64,000 nucleotides of DNA from CAVUNY01 sp963843535 (GTDB lineage: Bacteria; Chloroflexota; Anaerolineae; Anaerolineales; Anaerolineaceae): the NCBI GenBank assembly GCA_963843535.1, contig CAWJKU010000002.1:248001-312000 (forward strand). Reading direction: 5' to 3'. The position numbers and the translations under genes are program-made. This document shows positions 9,114 through 16,750 of the stretch, piece by piece (the stretch's first letter is position 1; each line of letters begins with the position of its first letter). The notes below the pieces were generated by a model. That model saw nothing but the letters and a program-made list of their open reading frames with translations, did not search any database and was not told the DNA's origin.

Positions 9114-9738
9114 CCAATTTCCCCGTACATGCAGGTTTTTGCTGTTCGTATTCTGCCGGTGTGTCCAGGTCCATCAGAACCGATGAACTATCCACGTTGA
9201 GATAGGAAATTAATTCGGCGTGAGTGTTCAAGAAATGGCGTAAAGTAGCGTCTTCTGGCAGCGCGAGTAAATCAGGTAAAAGCTGTGTGCTCACCAGCCA
9301 GGGATGTCCTCGTCGAAATCGATAACTGGGAATGATAATTTTCTGACGGTTGGCGGTAAACTCGGCGATGAGCTGCCGAATCACCGCAGATTCGATTTGC
9401 GGCTGGTCTCCCAATACGATCATGAAGGCTGATGCGCTTTCTGGTAAACTTCGCAGCCCGATTTGCAGCGATTGCAGCATTTCTGTAGTTTCAAATGCCG
9501 GGTTATGCGCCCAAATGACAGAGCCGACCGGTAGAATTTTTCTTATTTCATCGGCTGACCGGCCTGCGACAATTACCGGCTGAGAAATTCCTCCCTCCAG
9601 TAAGGTAAAAACGACTTTCTCGATCACAACCGTTTTCCCCCATGGGAGCAGCATTTTTGGCAGTCCCATCCTGCGGGAGGCACCGGCTGCCAGTATGATC
9701 GCGCTGATAATAGGTAATTCTGGCGGGTCACTCTTCAT
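9103..9738 (-). CDS. mocA: MobA/MocA-type nucleotidyltransferase
   Basis: Predicted molybdenum-cofactor cytidylyltransferase (CTP + Mo-molybdopterin gives the cytosine dinucleotide + PPi), which makes the cofactor form used by xanthine-dehydrogenase-type enzymes. The NTP-binding signature IILAAGASRRMGLPKMLLPW sits near the N-terminus, followed by VIVAGRSADEI and the metal-binding region VLGDQPQI; RFRRGHPWLV matches the MocA pattern. Start: ATG 9738 has GGAG six bases upstream, whereas ATG 9750, four residues longer, has no ribosome site. It overlaps the stop region of the YqeC-MocA gene. It is the second such domain in the cluster; one may serve each hydroxylase, or one may act in selenium handling as proposed for YgfJ. 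Confidence 0.85.
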   Translation of the reverse strand: MKSDPPELPIISAIILAAGASRRMGLPKMLLPWGKTVVIEKVVFTLLEGGISQPVIVAGRSADEIRKILPVGSVIWAHNPAFETTEMLQSLQIGLRSLPESASAFMIVLGDQPQIESAVIRQLIAEFTANRQKIIIPSYRFRRGHPWLVSTQLLPDLLALPEDATLRHFLNTHAELISYLNVDSSSVLMDLDTPAEYEQQKPACTGKLDEH

Positions 9739-11086
9739 ATCTGGCTCCATAAGCGGTCAAAAGCCGCGCATAATCTTCCTGAGTATCTACATCCAAAAGC
9801 ATCAACCGGTCGAACCAGGGCATGTACTCTACCTGGAATTTTGAAAAAATAGTCCTTCCGCCAGTATCTCCACGCAGCTCCAGCAGATGTGGAAAAGTTG
9901 CTCGGTCGAATAAAACCGGGTTGGCGCGCCTGTCTTCTACCAGCGGGGCAATGATCGGGGCATTGGATTGCCAGTGCTTTTCGACCAGTGCCGAGAGCAT
10001 AATAGAGGTCACCTGGGGCTGGTCCGCTAACAGGAAAATGGCAGCACGAACTTTGTCTGGCAAATGTCTGACGCCGGAGAGGATCGAAGTGCTTTGGCCG
10101 GATTCCCAATCGATGTTTTCTACTATATTCACCGGCAATCCTGCTAATACCTGCCTGACGGCAGCCGATTGGGAACCGGTGATCACTATTACAGGATCTA
10201 GATGGGCATCTATCGCGGTCATGGCAATGTGCCGCACAAAAGGTTGGCCGAGCCAATCTAATAATACTTTTTGTCCGCCATCTAGCCGCATAGACTTACC
10301 AGCCGCCAAAATAATTGCCGCGGTTGGAGCAAATACCGCTTTAACCGGCTCAATTGTATTCTCCAAACTGGTGATGAGGATCGTATCATAAAAGCCCAAC
10401 AGCTCACGCGCGATCCGTCCTCCGGCTGCCTGACGCAGTTCATCATCCGCCTGATTCAGCAGGGCAATATTCCTGGCATTCGATGGAATATTTTGCAATC
10501 CGCCGAATGGATCCAATAATAATCTTGAGATCGTACTCGAAGTTATGGTGCTGGCCAATTCTTGATCGGTCAGTCTCGCCAGGATTTCCGGCCGGTGAAC
10601 GTGATCTCTGTCGATTGGCATCCCGAGCGCGTTCAACCCAACAGAAACAACGACCTCTTTTACCCAGGACGGGATAGCGGGCTCGTGAGAATCAGGCGCT
10701 TTGATGGGCAGCCGGCGCGAGCCATCTGCTTCAACCAGCACCGCAAGGCCAGCTTCACCCGCCAGGTTTGCGATAATCGCCAACCATTCCAGCGGAAGTC
10801 CGGCCAGGCGTCCTTCGCCAACTTCCTCGCCGGTGATCAGGGTGAAATCGTGGATACCCTTATGGAAAATATCCTCGATTTCGTTTTTAGAATGGAGGAT
10901 CAGATGTGTATCTGCCTTCGCAGCCTGCTCAACCGCTAAATGCGTGCTGGTAGTGAGAATTACATTTGGCGCATATTCCCGAGCCAATTGCAGCAAGAAT
11001 GTTGTCTTGCCCCCTGCTCCCACCGCAGCTAACCGGGGATGGGGACCTAGTCCCAGCGCATCTCTTAGGATTAATCCTGAGCCCAT
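9728..11086 (-). CDS. YqeC-MocA fusion protein
   Basis: Two-domain protein. Residues about 1-250 are YqeC, the selenium-dependent molybdenum-hydroxylase accessory protein, with a P-loop-like VGAGGKTTFLLQLARE and the typical EADGSRRLPIKAP segment. Residues about 255-452 are a MobA/MocA nucleotidyltransferase, with IILAAGKSMRLDGGQKVLL, VIVITGSQS and LLADQPQVT. In other bacteria these are separate neighbouring genes, so the fusion supports a shared step in cofactor maturation. The start ATG at 11086 has GGGA upstream; the gene overlaps yqeB (end at 11071) by 16 bp and mocA by 11 bp. YqeC's biochemical role is not established; its use as a marker for the selenium-dependent system comes from comparative genomics. 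Confidence 0.9.
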   Translation of the reverse strand: MGSGLILRDALGLGPHPRLAAVGAGGKTTFLLQLAREYAPNVILTTSTHLAVEQAAKADTHLILHSKNEIEDIFHKGIHDFTLITGEEVGEGRLAGLPLEWLAIIANLAGEAGLAVLVEADGSRRLPIKAPDSHEPAIPSWVKEVVVSVGLNALGMPIDRDHVHRPEILARLTDQELASTITSSTISRLLLDPFGGLQNIPSNARNIALLNQADDELRQAAGGRIARELLGFYDTILITSLENTIEPVKAVFAPTAAIILAAGKSMRLDGGQKVLLDWLGQPFVRHIAMTAIDAHLDPVIVITGSQSAAVRQVLAGLPVNIVENIDWESGQSTSILSGVRHLPDKVRAAIFLLADQPQVTSIMLSALVEKHWQSNAPIIAPLVEDRRANPVLFDRATFPHLLELRGDTGGRTIFSKFQVEYMPWFDRLMLLDVDTQEDYARLLTAYGARYEE

Positions 11087-11886
11087 AGCTTCCCGCGGAA
11101 AGATGGATTCGAGAGAATTGCTTCCAATACACCACCCCCCACAGCTAATGCTTTGTCCGACACCATCGTACAGAGTTTGGGATCACTTCTTGGGTCGAGA
11201 TCGCCGATTTTCATCCCTTGATTGACGTATAACCCACCCATGAGCATTCCACGAACAATTCCTGAAAATTGCGCGTATATTACATCATTTCCAATCCTGG
11301 CCAAAGGAGCACCTTGTTGCACGATATCTCCGATATCGACCAGAGTTTGTAATATCCCATCGCCGGGCGCGCGTAATACCCGCGCACTTTCTCGGTCTTC
11401 CACGGGTTCCGGTTTTCCTGTGTCAGGCTCAGGCGTTCCATGCCAATATACCCTTCCCAGAAAGTGACCGCGTTTTGTTTCAACTGCGGCGTCGCAATTG
11501 CCGCCGGCAATGAAGCCTGGGCCTAAGCCGATGGTGAACCATTCTGCCGGATAAGCTAATTCGGGCGGGCGTTTGAGCATGCGAGCATCCACCACCACCT
11601 GAGGATGCATCCTTCCCAGACACGCCGCCTGAGGGTCAACCAGCACGGGGATGACCTCCTCGTCAAACAATGCGGGAAGATCATCCAGACCTTGTGAGAG
11701 TTTGGCGGTAATGCCCTCAATTTCGATCTTTTTTGCGTAGACGGTTTGGGCGAAGGAGACACTCCGGCGAACTGCCAAGGGCTGAGGGAGTTCTGTAACC
11801 AACAGTCGTATTCCAGCCCGCGCAACCCTTAAAATTGCTCCACTCGCCAGATCTCCACCGCCGCGAATTATCACAAGAAATGGCAT
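11071..11886 (-). CDS. yqeB: YqeB (EF2563-type) selenium-dependent molybdenum hydroxylase accessory protein
   Basis: Matches the YqeB/EF2563 family at 271 residues. It begins with a Rossmann-like strand, FLVIIRGGGDLASGAILRV, followed by LVTELPQPLAVRR and SFAQTVY, and contains GLGPGFIAGGNCDAAVET and the lipoyl/biotinyl-like VRAPGDG-type stretch (VLRAPGDGILQTLVDIGD), all characteristic. The family is a genomic marker for selenium-dependent molybdenum hydroxylases, thought to help place or activate the labile selenium at the active site; the exact reaction is unknown. It lies 8 bp after the Mo-subunit gene and overlaps the YqeC-MocA gene. No in-frame TGA suggesting selenocysteine is seen here or in the hydroxylases; the selenium in this system is a cofactor ligand. 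Confidence 0.9.
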   Translation of the reverse strand: MPFLVIIRGGGDLASGAILRVARAGIRLLVTELPQPLAVRRSVSFAQTVYAKKIEIEGITAKLSQGLDDLPALFDEEVIPVLVDPQAACLGRMHPQVVVDARMLKRPPELAYPAEWFTIGLGPGFIAGGNCDAAVETKRGHFLGRVYWHGTPEPDTGKPEPVEDRESARVLRAPGDGILQTLVDIGDIVQQGAPLARIGNDVIYAQFSGIVRGMLMGGLYVNQGMKIGDLDPRSDPKLCTMVSDKALAVGGGVLEAILSNPSFRGKLWAQD

Positions 11887-11894
11887 ATTAAGCT

Positions 11895-14126
11895 TTAGCT
11901 TGAAACACTTCTATTGATGCGTCCTAAAGCATGCAGAACACGTTCAGGCGTTAATGGAAATTCATTGATCCAAACCCCAGTCGCCTCGTGTACAGCAGAG
12001 ATGATTGCTGGGGTGAGAACCAGAAAAGGCATTTCACCCATTCCTCGGGCGCCAAATGGGCCGATCGGGTCAGCATATTCCAGGATGACGGATTGAACTT
12101 CATCTGGAATATCCAGAACTGTTGGAATCAGGTAGGTGGACAAACCGCGAGTGAGCACGTCTCCGTCTCGCTGCACGAAATTTTCCAATACCGCATACCC
12201 CGCTGCTTGAACGACAGCACCTTCAATTTGCCCGCTTACTTGCTGTGGATTGATTGCTTTACCTACGTCATCACAGCAAATCACCTTCTTGATCTTTACT
12301 TCGCCGGTTCCAGTATCTACTTCGATTTCGACAGCTTCCGCCACATATCCATAGGCAAAATTGGGTTCAGATTTACCCGTCTGGGGATCCAGGGGGGTTG
12401 TCTGGGGCGGGCGGTATGTGTAGGTCGCTTTTACTGGGCGCTCCTCATTTTTCCATTTTTCGAGCGCAAGGTCTGCCGCACCCCGAATAGAATTCCCTGC
12501 CATGAAGGTCATACGCGATGCGGAAGCGCTGCCAGAGTTACCGGTACTGGCTGTATCAGAAACGACAAGCGCGACTTTTTCAATGGGTATTTGAAGCGCC
12601 TCGGCTGCCATTTGCGCGAAGACGGTATGCGCCCCCTGTCCCACATCTGCCCCGGCGTGATATAAAACTGCATGATCGATTTCTGCGCCGCCAAATAATT
12701 CTAGCGTGGCAGTGGATTTTTCTGGCGCTCCAAAAGAAAAGCCTACATTCTTATAACCGCACGCCAACCCAAATCCTCTGACAATATCCACATCTTTTTT
12801 TGATTGGTCATCTGCTGTTTTATGCTGCCAACCCAGGGGGCCAACTTCCCAACCGGCTGACACGGCACACTTTTCTAAGACCTGCTGGATACTGACTCCT
12901 TTTGGCAGAGGAGTCCCGACGGATAGGAGTGAGCCTTCATGTAGAATGTTGCGCATTCTCAACTCGACCGGGTCTATGCCAAGGGCGCTGGCTATTTTAT
13001 CCATCTGAAGTTCGGCGGAAAAGGCGCCTTGCGGCCCGCCGAATCCTCGGAAGGCGCCGGTAGGAATATTATTCGTATAAACTGCGTAAGAATCAACCTT
13101 CACGTTGGGAATCTCGTACGGACCGGTGCACATTAATGTCGCGTTTCCCAGGACTTTCGTCGAGGTAAACATATACCCACCGCCGTCGGCTACCAACTCG
13201 ACTTCGGCTGCGACGATTTTCCCATCTTTTCGTGCACCCCACCTGGTATGAATGTGAAATGGATGGCGTTTATGGTGTCCGATGAAAGATTCTTCTCGAC
13301 TCCACACAATTTTCACCGGCCGGTCGATCCCCCTGGAGTGTAATTTCAAAACCGCCAGCGCCAGGATGATCTGAACCGACATATCTTCTCTGCCGCCAAA
13401 CGCTCCACCGATAGCGGGATAAATAACGCGTATCCGGTCGAGGGGTATATTTAATGCGTGAGCGATTTGCTCCTGGTCTTCGTGCACCCACTGACCAGCC
13501 ACAATTATAGTGATGCGTTCTTCTTCGTCCAGGTAGCCAATTCCAGCCTCAGGCTGCAGGTAGGCATGCTCCTGGATAGGGGTTTTATAAACATCTTCAA
13601 CAATTACATCGGCCTGTTTAAACCCTTCATGGGTGTCCCCTTTTCGGATCCGATAGTGGCAAAAAATATTGCTGTCGCGATCAGGATGAAGTAATTTTGC
13701 TTCAGGCTGCATAGCCTGTAGGGAATCAGTGATGATCGGCAGGTCTTCATAATCCACAACAATCGCCCGGCATGCTTCGGCAGCGATTTCTTCAGAATCT
13801 GCCACGGCAATCGCGACCTTATCGCCGATAAAGCGAACGCGTTCTGTAAATGGTTTAGGAGAGGGTCCGCAAAGCACTGGTTGATCTGGTGCGATCAACC
13901 CAAATTCGTTAACCGGCACGTCTTTCGATGTAAATACAGCCAAAACCCCTGGAATATTCTCTGCCTGGGTGGTGTCAATATTCCGGATGACGGCGTGAGG
14001 GCGTTGGGCAAACAACACCTTCATGTACGCCTGGTTGGGGAAATTGTAATCCCCAGGAAATAGTGTCTCTCCTTTGACTTTGCCCACTGCATCCAGACGT
14101 TTAACAGATGTACCCACAAAAGACAT
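11895..14126 (-). CDS. molybdenum hydroxylase B, molybdopterin-binding large subunit
   Basis: Catalytic subunit of a xanthine-dehydrogenase-family enzyme, which hydroxylates heterocycles, purines or aldehydes with water as the oxygen source. At 743 residues it is a stand-alone Mo subunit. Seen: the N-terminal a/b hammerhead domain (KRLDAVGKVKGETLFPGDY), GGAFGGRED, TGAFRGFGGPQG and the C-terminal catalytic glutamate E698 in GARGMGEMP. The substrate is not deducible. ATG 14126 is preceded by GAGGAAATATTT. The gene follows the small membrane-protein gene (14155-14529), and upstream of that the fused FAD/[2Fe-2S] subunit, giving a complete enzyme. YqeB directly downstream argues that this is the selenium-dependent member of the two hydroxylases. 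Confidence 0.93.
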   Translation of the reverse strand: MSFVGTSVKRLDAVGKVKGETLFPGDYNFPNQAYMKVLFAQRPHAVIRNIDTTQAENIPGVLAVFTSKDVPVNEFGLIAPDQPVLCGPSPKPFTERVRFIGDKVAIAVADSEEIAAEACRAIVVDYEDLPIITDSLQAMQPEAKLLHPDRDSNIFCHYRIRKGDTHEGFKQADVIVEDVYKTPIQEHAYLQPEAGIGYLDEEERITIIVAGQWVHEDQEQIAHALNIPLDRIRVIYPAIGGAFGGREDMSVQIILALAVLKLHSRGIDRPVKIVWSREESFIGHHKRHPFHIHTRWGARKDGKIVAAEVELVADGGGYMFTSTKVLGNATLMCTGPYEIPNVKVDSYAVYTNNIPTGAFRGFGGPQGAFSAELQMDKIASALGIDPVELRMRNILHEGSLLSVGTPLPKGVSIQQVLEKCAVSAGWEVGPLGWQHKTADDQSKKDVDIVRGFGLACGYKNVGFSFGAPEKSTATLELFGGAEIDHAVLYHAGADVGQGAHTVFAQMAAEALQIPIEKVALVVSDTASTGNSGSASASRMTFMAGNSIRGAADLALEKWKNEERPVKATYTYRPPQTTPLDPQTGKSEPNFAYGYVAEAVEIEVDTGTGEVKIKKVICCDDVGKAINPQQVSGQIEGAVVQAAGYAVLENFVQRDGDVLTRGLSTYLIPTVLDIPDEVQSVILEYADPIGPFGARGMGEMPFLVLTPAIISAVHEATGVWINEFPLTPERVLHALGRINRSVSS

Positions 14127-14154
14127 AAATATTTCCTCTTCCGACGATCGACTT

Positions 14155-14529
14155 TTACCGCTTGTAAGGTTTTCCCTTGTAGGTTACAGGTCGCACATCA
14201 TACGGACCATACCTTGGTGGGGCAAACGCTCGCATGATCAAGAAATAGATAAATTGTAAAATGATCATGAACACAATCGTGATAAAGAGGGTTGAGATCG
14301 CTTTGACCAGGATCAGCGGATCCTGCGGCCAATTCACGATCAGATTTTGAGGAATTTGGATCCAGTTTGCCTTCGCATTCTCAGCCAGGAATATTAACGT
14401 TGTGGCATATGCCATGATTGGGGCCAGAATCATCAGCGCAAAGCCAATTCCACGCCATATTGGGTGGATCTTTGGGTATAACCTTGATTCTTTTGGGAGC
14501 GGGGCCTGGTGTTGGTTGTATTTTGACAT
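14155..14529 (-). CDS. small two-helix membrane protein, unknown function
   Basis: A 124-residue protein I do not recognise. It has a polar, Pro-rich N-terminus, a membrane segment at about 27-48 (GFALMILAPIMAYATTLIFL), an intervening loop of about 25 residues with a Trp and Pro pair (NWPQDP), a second segment at about 74-101, and a basic Tyr/Pro-rich tail ending YKGKPYKR. The start is ATG 14529, which overlaps the stop of the FAD/[2Fe-2S] gene as ATGA and has AAGGAGG upstream, so it is well supported as a gene. Sitting between the two subunit genes of hydroxylase B, it might anchor the enzyme or an electron acceptor at the membrane; this is inference from position only. Confidence 0.75.
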   Translation of the reverse strand: MSKYNQHQAPLPKESRLYPKIHPIWRGIGFALMILAPIMAYATTLIFLAENAKANWIQIPQNLIVNWPQDPLILVKAISTLFITIVFMIILQFIYFLIMRAFAPPRYGPYDVRPVTYKGKPYKR

Positions 14530-15941
14530 CACGAGCCTCCTTGATTTGCCGCCATTTCAACGGCTTGAATAATTTTGTAATATCCTGTGCACCGGCATAA
14601 GTTACCGGTGATCGCGTGACGGATTTCTGCTTGGGATGGATGCGGTTTTTCTTCTAATAATTTTGCCCCAGACATAATAAGACCCGGTGTGCAGTAACCA
14701 CATTGAACGGCGCCAGCATCGATAAATTCCTTTTGTAAAGGGTGCAGCCGGTCGCCTTGAGCCAACCCTTCGATGGTTGTAATTTGAGCTCGATGTGCCC
14801 GTGGCGCTGGCACCAGACAGCTCATCACTGCTTTTCCGTCGAGGTGCACGGTGCACGCACCACATTCTCCTTCTGCGCACCCTTCCTTGGTGCCAATCAG
14901 CTGACCCTCTTCTCGCAATAAGCGCAGCAAGCTTTTTCCTTGTCCAGACTGAAATATAAATGGTTTTCCATTGATTGTAGTTTCTATTGGATAAGAGTGG
15001 TCGATGAAACTCCTTTCAATTGGTTTCCAATTTGGTAGATGGCCCCAAAGTAAAACAGGATCTTCCGGCACCTTATAAGCATCTCGACTACCAGCTATTT
15101 GCTCCAAAACACGTTGGCTCGCAACCCGAATCATTTCTGCGCGGTAATCCGCTGACCCGCGCACATCATCGATGGGTCGTGCTTCTGCGGCAGCAATTTC
15201 AGCAGCTTCTCGAATTATGTTATGTTCTAACCGTTTGCCGAAGAGAAATTCTTCCGTTTTTACTGCATGAATGATAGTCGGGGCGACAGACCCCATCGTC
15301 ACCACGCCATTTTTGATTAAACTGCCGTCAAGATCAAGAATGCAGGCTACATTGACGATCGAGATTGCCTGAGCCTGGCGTAAAGCCAATTTTAAGAAAC
15401 TGCCTTTTTGATTTTCTTTTAATGCCGGAAAGCGGATATCGACCAAAATTTCATCCGCCAGCATTTCTGTTTTTCTAACCCCTCGATAGAATTTCTTTAA
15501 TTCCACCACCCGCTCACCTCTTAATGACCTTAACACCACTTCAGCCTGCAGCGCCATTAATGGGGTTATCGTATCATTGGCGGGTGATGCCGTGATCAAA
15601 TTCCCGGCGATCGTGCCCCGGTTGCGAATTTGTGGAGAGCCAACTTGCCAAGCAGCTTGAACCAGTGGAATTGCGTATTGGTGTAGAAGGTCTGACGCGA
15701 CCACGTGATTGTGCGTAACCATTGGACCCAAATGGATCCAGCCATTTGCGTCCATCGTAATCTGATCCAGGTCAGGGATCCGGGTGATATCGACCAGCGT
15801 TTCAATACCTTTTCTGATCCCACGCTCCATCTCCAACATAAGGTCAGTTGCGCCGGCGATGATCCTGGCTTTATCTCCCCTGAAACTTAGAATTTTTACC
15901 GCCTCATCAATAATTGCGGCATTGATATATTCTTGCCACAT
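14529..15941 (-). CDS. molybdenum hydroxylase B, fused FAD-binding and [2Fe-2S] subunit
   Basis: Electron-transfer subunit of hydroxylase B. The N-terminal 290 or so residues are the FAD-binding domain of the molybdopterin dehydrogenase type (IIAGATDLMLEME, SPQIRNRGTIAGNL). The C-terminal 150 or so are the [2Fe-2S] protein: a plant-type ferredoxin cluster (CAEGECGACTVHLDGKAVMSC), then the all-helical second cluster (QCGYCTPGLIMSG and LCRCTGYYKI). All eight cysteines are present. In most bacteria these are two genes (XdhB and XdhC type); the order FAD then FeS in one chain is also seen in some homologues. ATG 15941 has GGAG eleven bases upstream. The stop overlaps the membrane-protein start. 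Confidence 0.93.
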   Translation of the reverse strand: MWQEYINAAIIDEAVKILSFRGDKARIIAGATDLMLEMERGIRKGIETLVDITRIPDLDQITMDANGWIHLGPMVTHNHVVASDLLHQYAIPLVQAAWQVGSPQIRNRGTIAGNLITASPANDTITPLMALQAEVVLRSLRGERVVELKKFYRGVRKTEMLADEILVDIRFPALKENQKGSFLKLALRQAQAISIVNVACILDLDGSLIKNGVVTMGSVAPTIIHAVKTEEFLFGKRLEHNIIREAAEIAAAEARPIDDVRGSADYRAEMIRVASQRVLEQIAGSRDAYKVPEDPVLLWGHLPNWKPIERSFIDHSYPIETTINGKPFIFQSGQGKSLLRLLREEGQLIGTKEGCAEGECGACTVHLDGKAVMSCLVPAPRAHRAQITTIEGLAQGDRLHPLQKEFIDAGAVQCGYCTPGLIMSGAKLLEEKPHPSQAEIRHAITGNLCRCTGYYKIIQAVEMAANQGGS

Positions 15942-15955
15942 GATAATCTCCGATA

Positions 15956-16747
15956 TCAGGCTTTCATGCTCTTACCAGTGCCGCTATTTTTCAACATGAG
16001 CACCTCCGCCATGATGCTGACCGCGATTTCTTCGGGTGTCTCTGCCTTAAGTTCTAACCCTATTGGCGAGTGGACTCTTGCCAGCTTATCGACGGTAACC
16101 CCCTTTTCAATCAGTGCTTTTTGGGTCACAGCCCAACGCCTTTTCGATCCAATCACGCCCAGATATGCAAAGGGCTGGTCGAGCAGATTAGGCAATCCGT
16201 CAATATCAACAGCGGCGCCGCGTGTCGTGAGAATGATGTAAGTCTGATTGTTAAATTTTAAATTCTTGGGTAAATCTTCCATTAAAACCGGATAGAATTC
16301 ATCGGCATCCGGATTCGCTTCTATGCTGCAAAAATCAGTCCGGTCATCCGAAACGGCAACTCGAAATCCCATCCATTTTGCCAGATGTACAACGGCTTTG
16401 CCCACATGACCCCCACCGATCAAAAGGACCAACGGGTCGGGTAAAATCGGTTCCACGTATACCTCTAGTGTCCCACCGCAAACTCCTGGATCTCCTTGTT
16501 GAGGATCCACCATATTATATTTTAATACACGGGGTTTACCATCTGTTAGCGCCGCCAGAGCCTCCTGGATAACGCGAATCTCAACTTCTCCACCACCAAC
16601 GGTGCCGATGAAATGTCCATCTTCATACACCAGCATCTTACTGCTCTGATGGCGAGGGGTAGATCCGCTGCTGTCGATAATGGTGCACAAGGCGCCAGAT
16701 TTGTGATCAGTTTGAAGCTGCGCGGCAGCCTGGTATATCGTCTCCAT
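15956..16747 (-). CDS. XdhC/CoxI-family molybdenum hydroxylase maturation protein
   Basis: XdhC-type chaperone that binds molybdenum cofactor, aids its sulfuration (in Rhodobacter, XdhC works with an IscS-type desulfurase) and inserts it into the hydroxylase. The 263 residues hold both family domains: the N-terminal XdhC_CoxI part (ALCTIIDSSGSTPRHQSSKM, GTVGGGEVEIRV) and the C-terminal Rossmann part (LLIGGGHVGKAVVHLAKWMG; LTTRGAAVDIDGLP; AYLGVIGSKRRWAV). It lies 14 bp before the hydroxylase B FAD/FeS gene and 3 bp after the pyrophosphatase gene, between the two hydroxylase gene sets, so it could serve both. The name clash with the [2Fe-2S] subunit also called XdhC in E. coli should be kept in mind. 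Confidence 0.92.
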   Translation of the reverse strand: METIYQAAAQLQTDHKSGALCTIIDSSGSTPRHQSSKMLVYEDGHFIGTVGGGEVEIRVIQEALAALTDGKPRVLKYNMVDPQQGDPGVCGGTLEVYVEPILPDPLVLLIGGGHVGKAVVHLAKWMGFRVAVSDDRTDFCSIEANPDADEFYPVLMEDLPKNLKFNNQTYIILTTRGAAVDIDGLPNLLDQPFAYLGVIGSKRRWAVTQKALIEKGVTVDKLARVHSPIGLELKAETPEEIAVSIMAEVLMLKNSGTGKSMKA

Positions 16748-16750
16748 TGA

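Noticed and set aside
9822..10391. Open frame of 189 codons on the plus strand
   Set aside because: It lies antisense to the YqeC-MocA gene, has no ribosome site and its translation looks like low-complexity shadow sequence.
11988..12665. Open frame of 225 codons on the plus strand
   Set aside because: Antisense to the Mo subunit of hydroxylase B, which has full family motifs; the frame is a by-product of codon bias.
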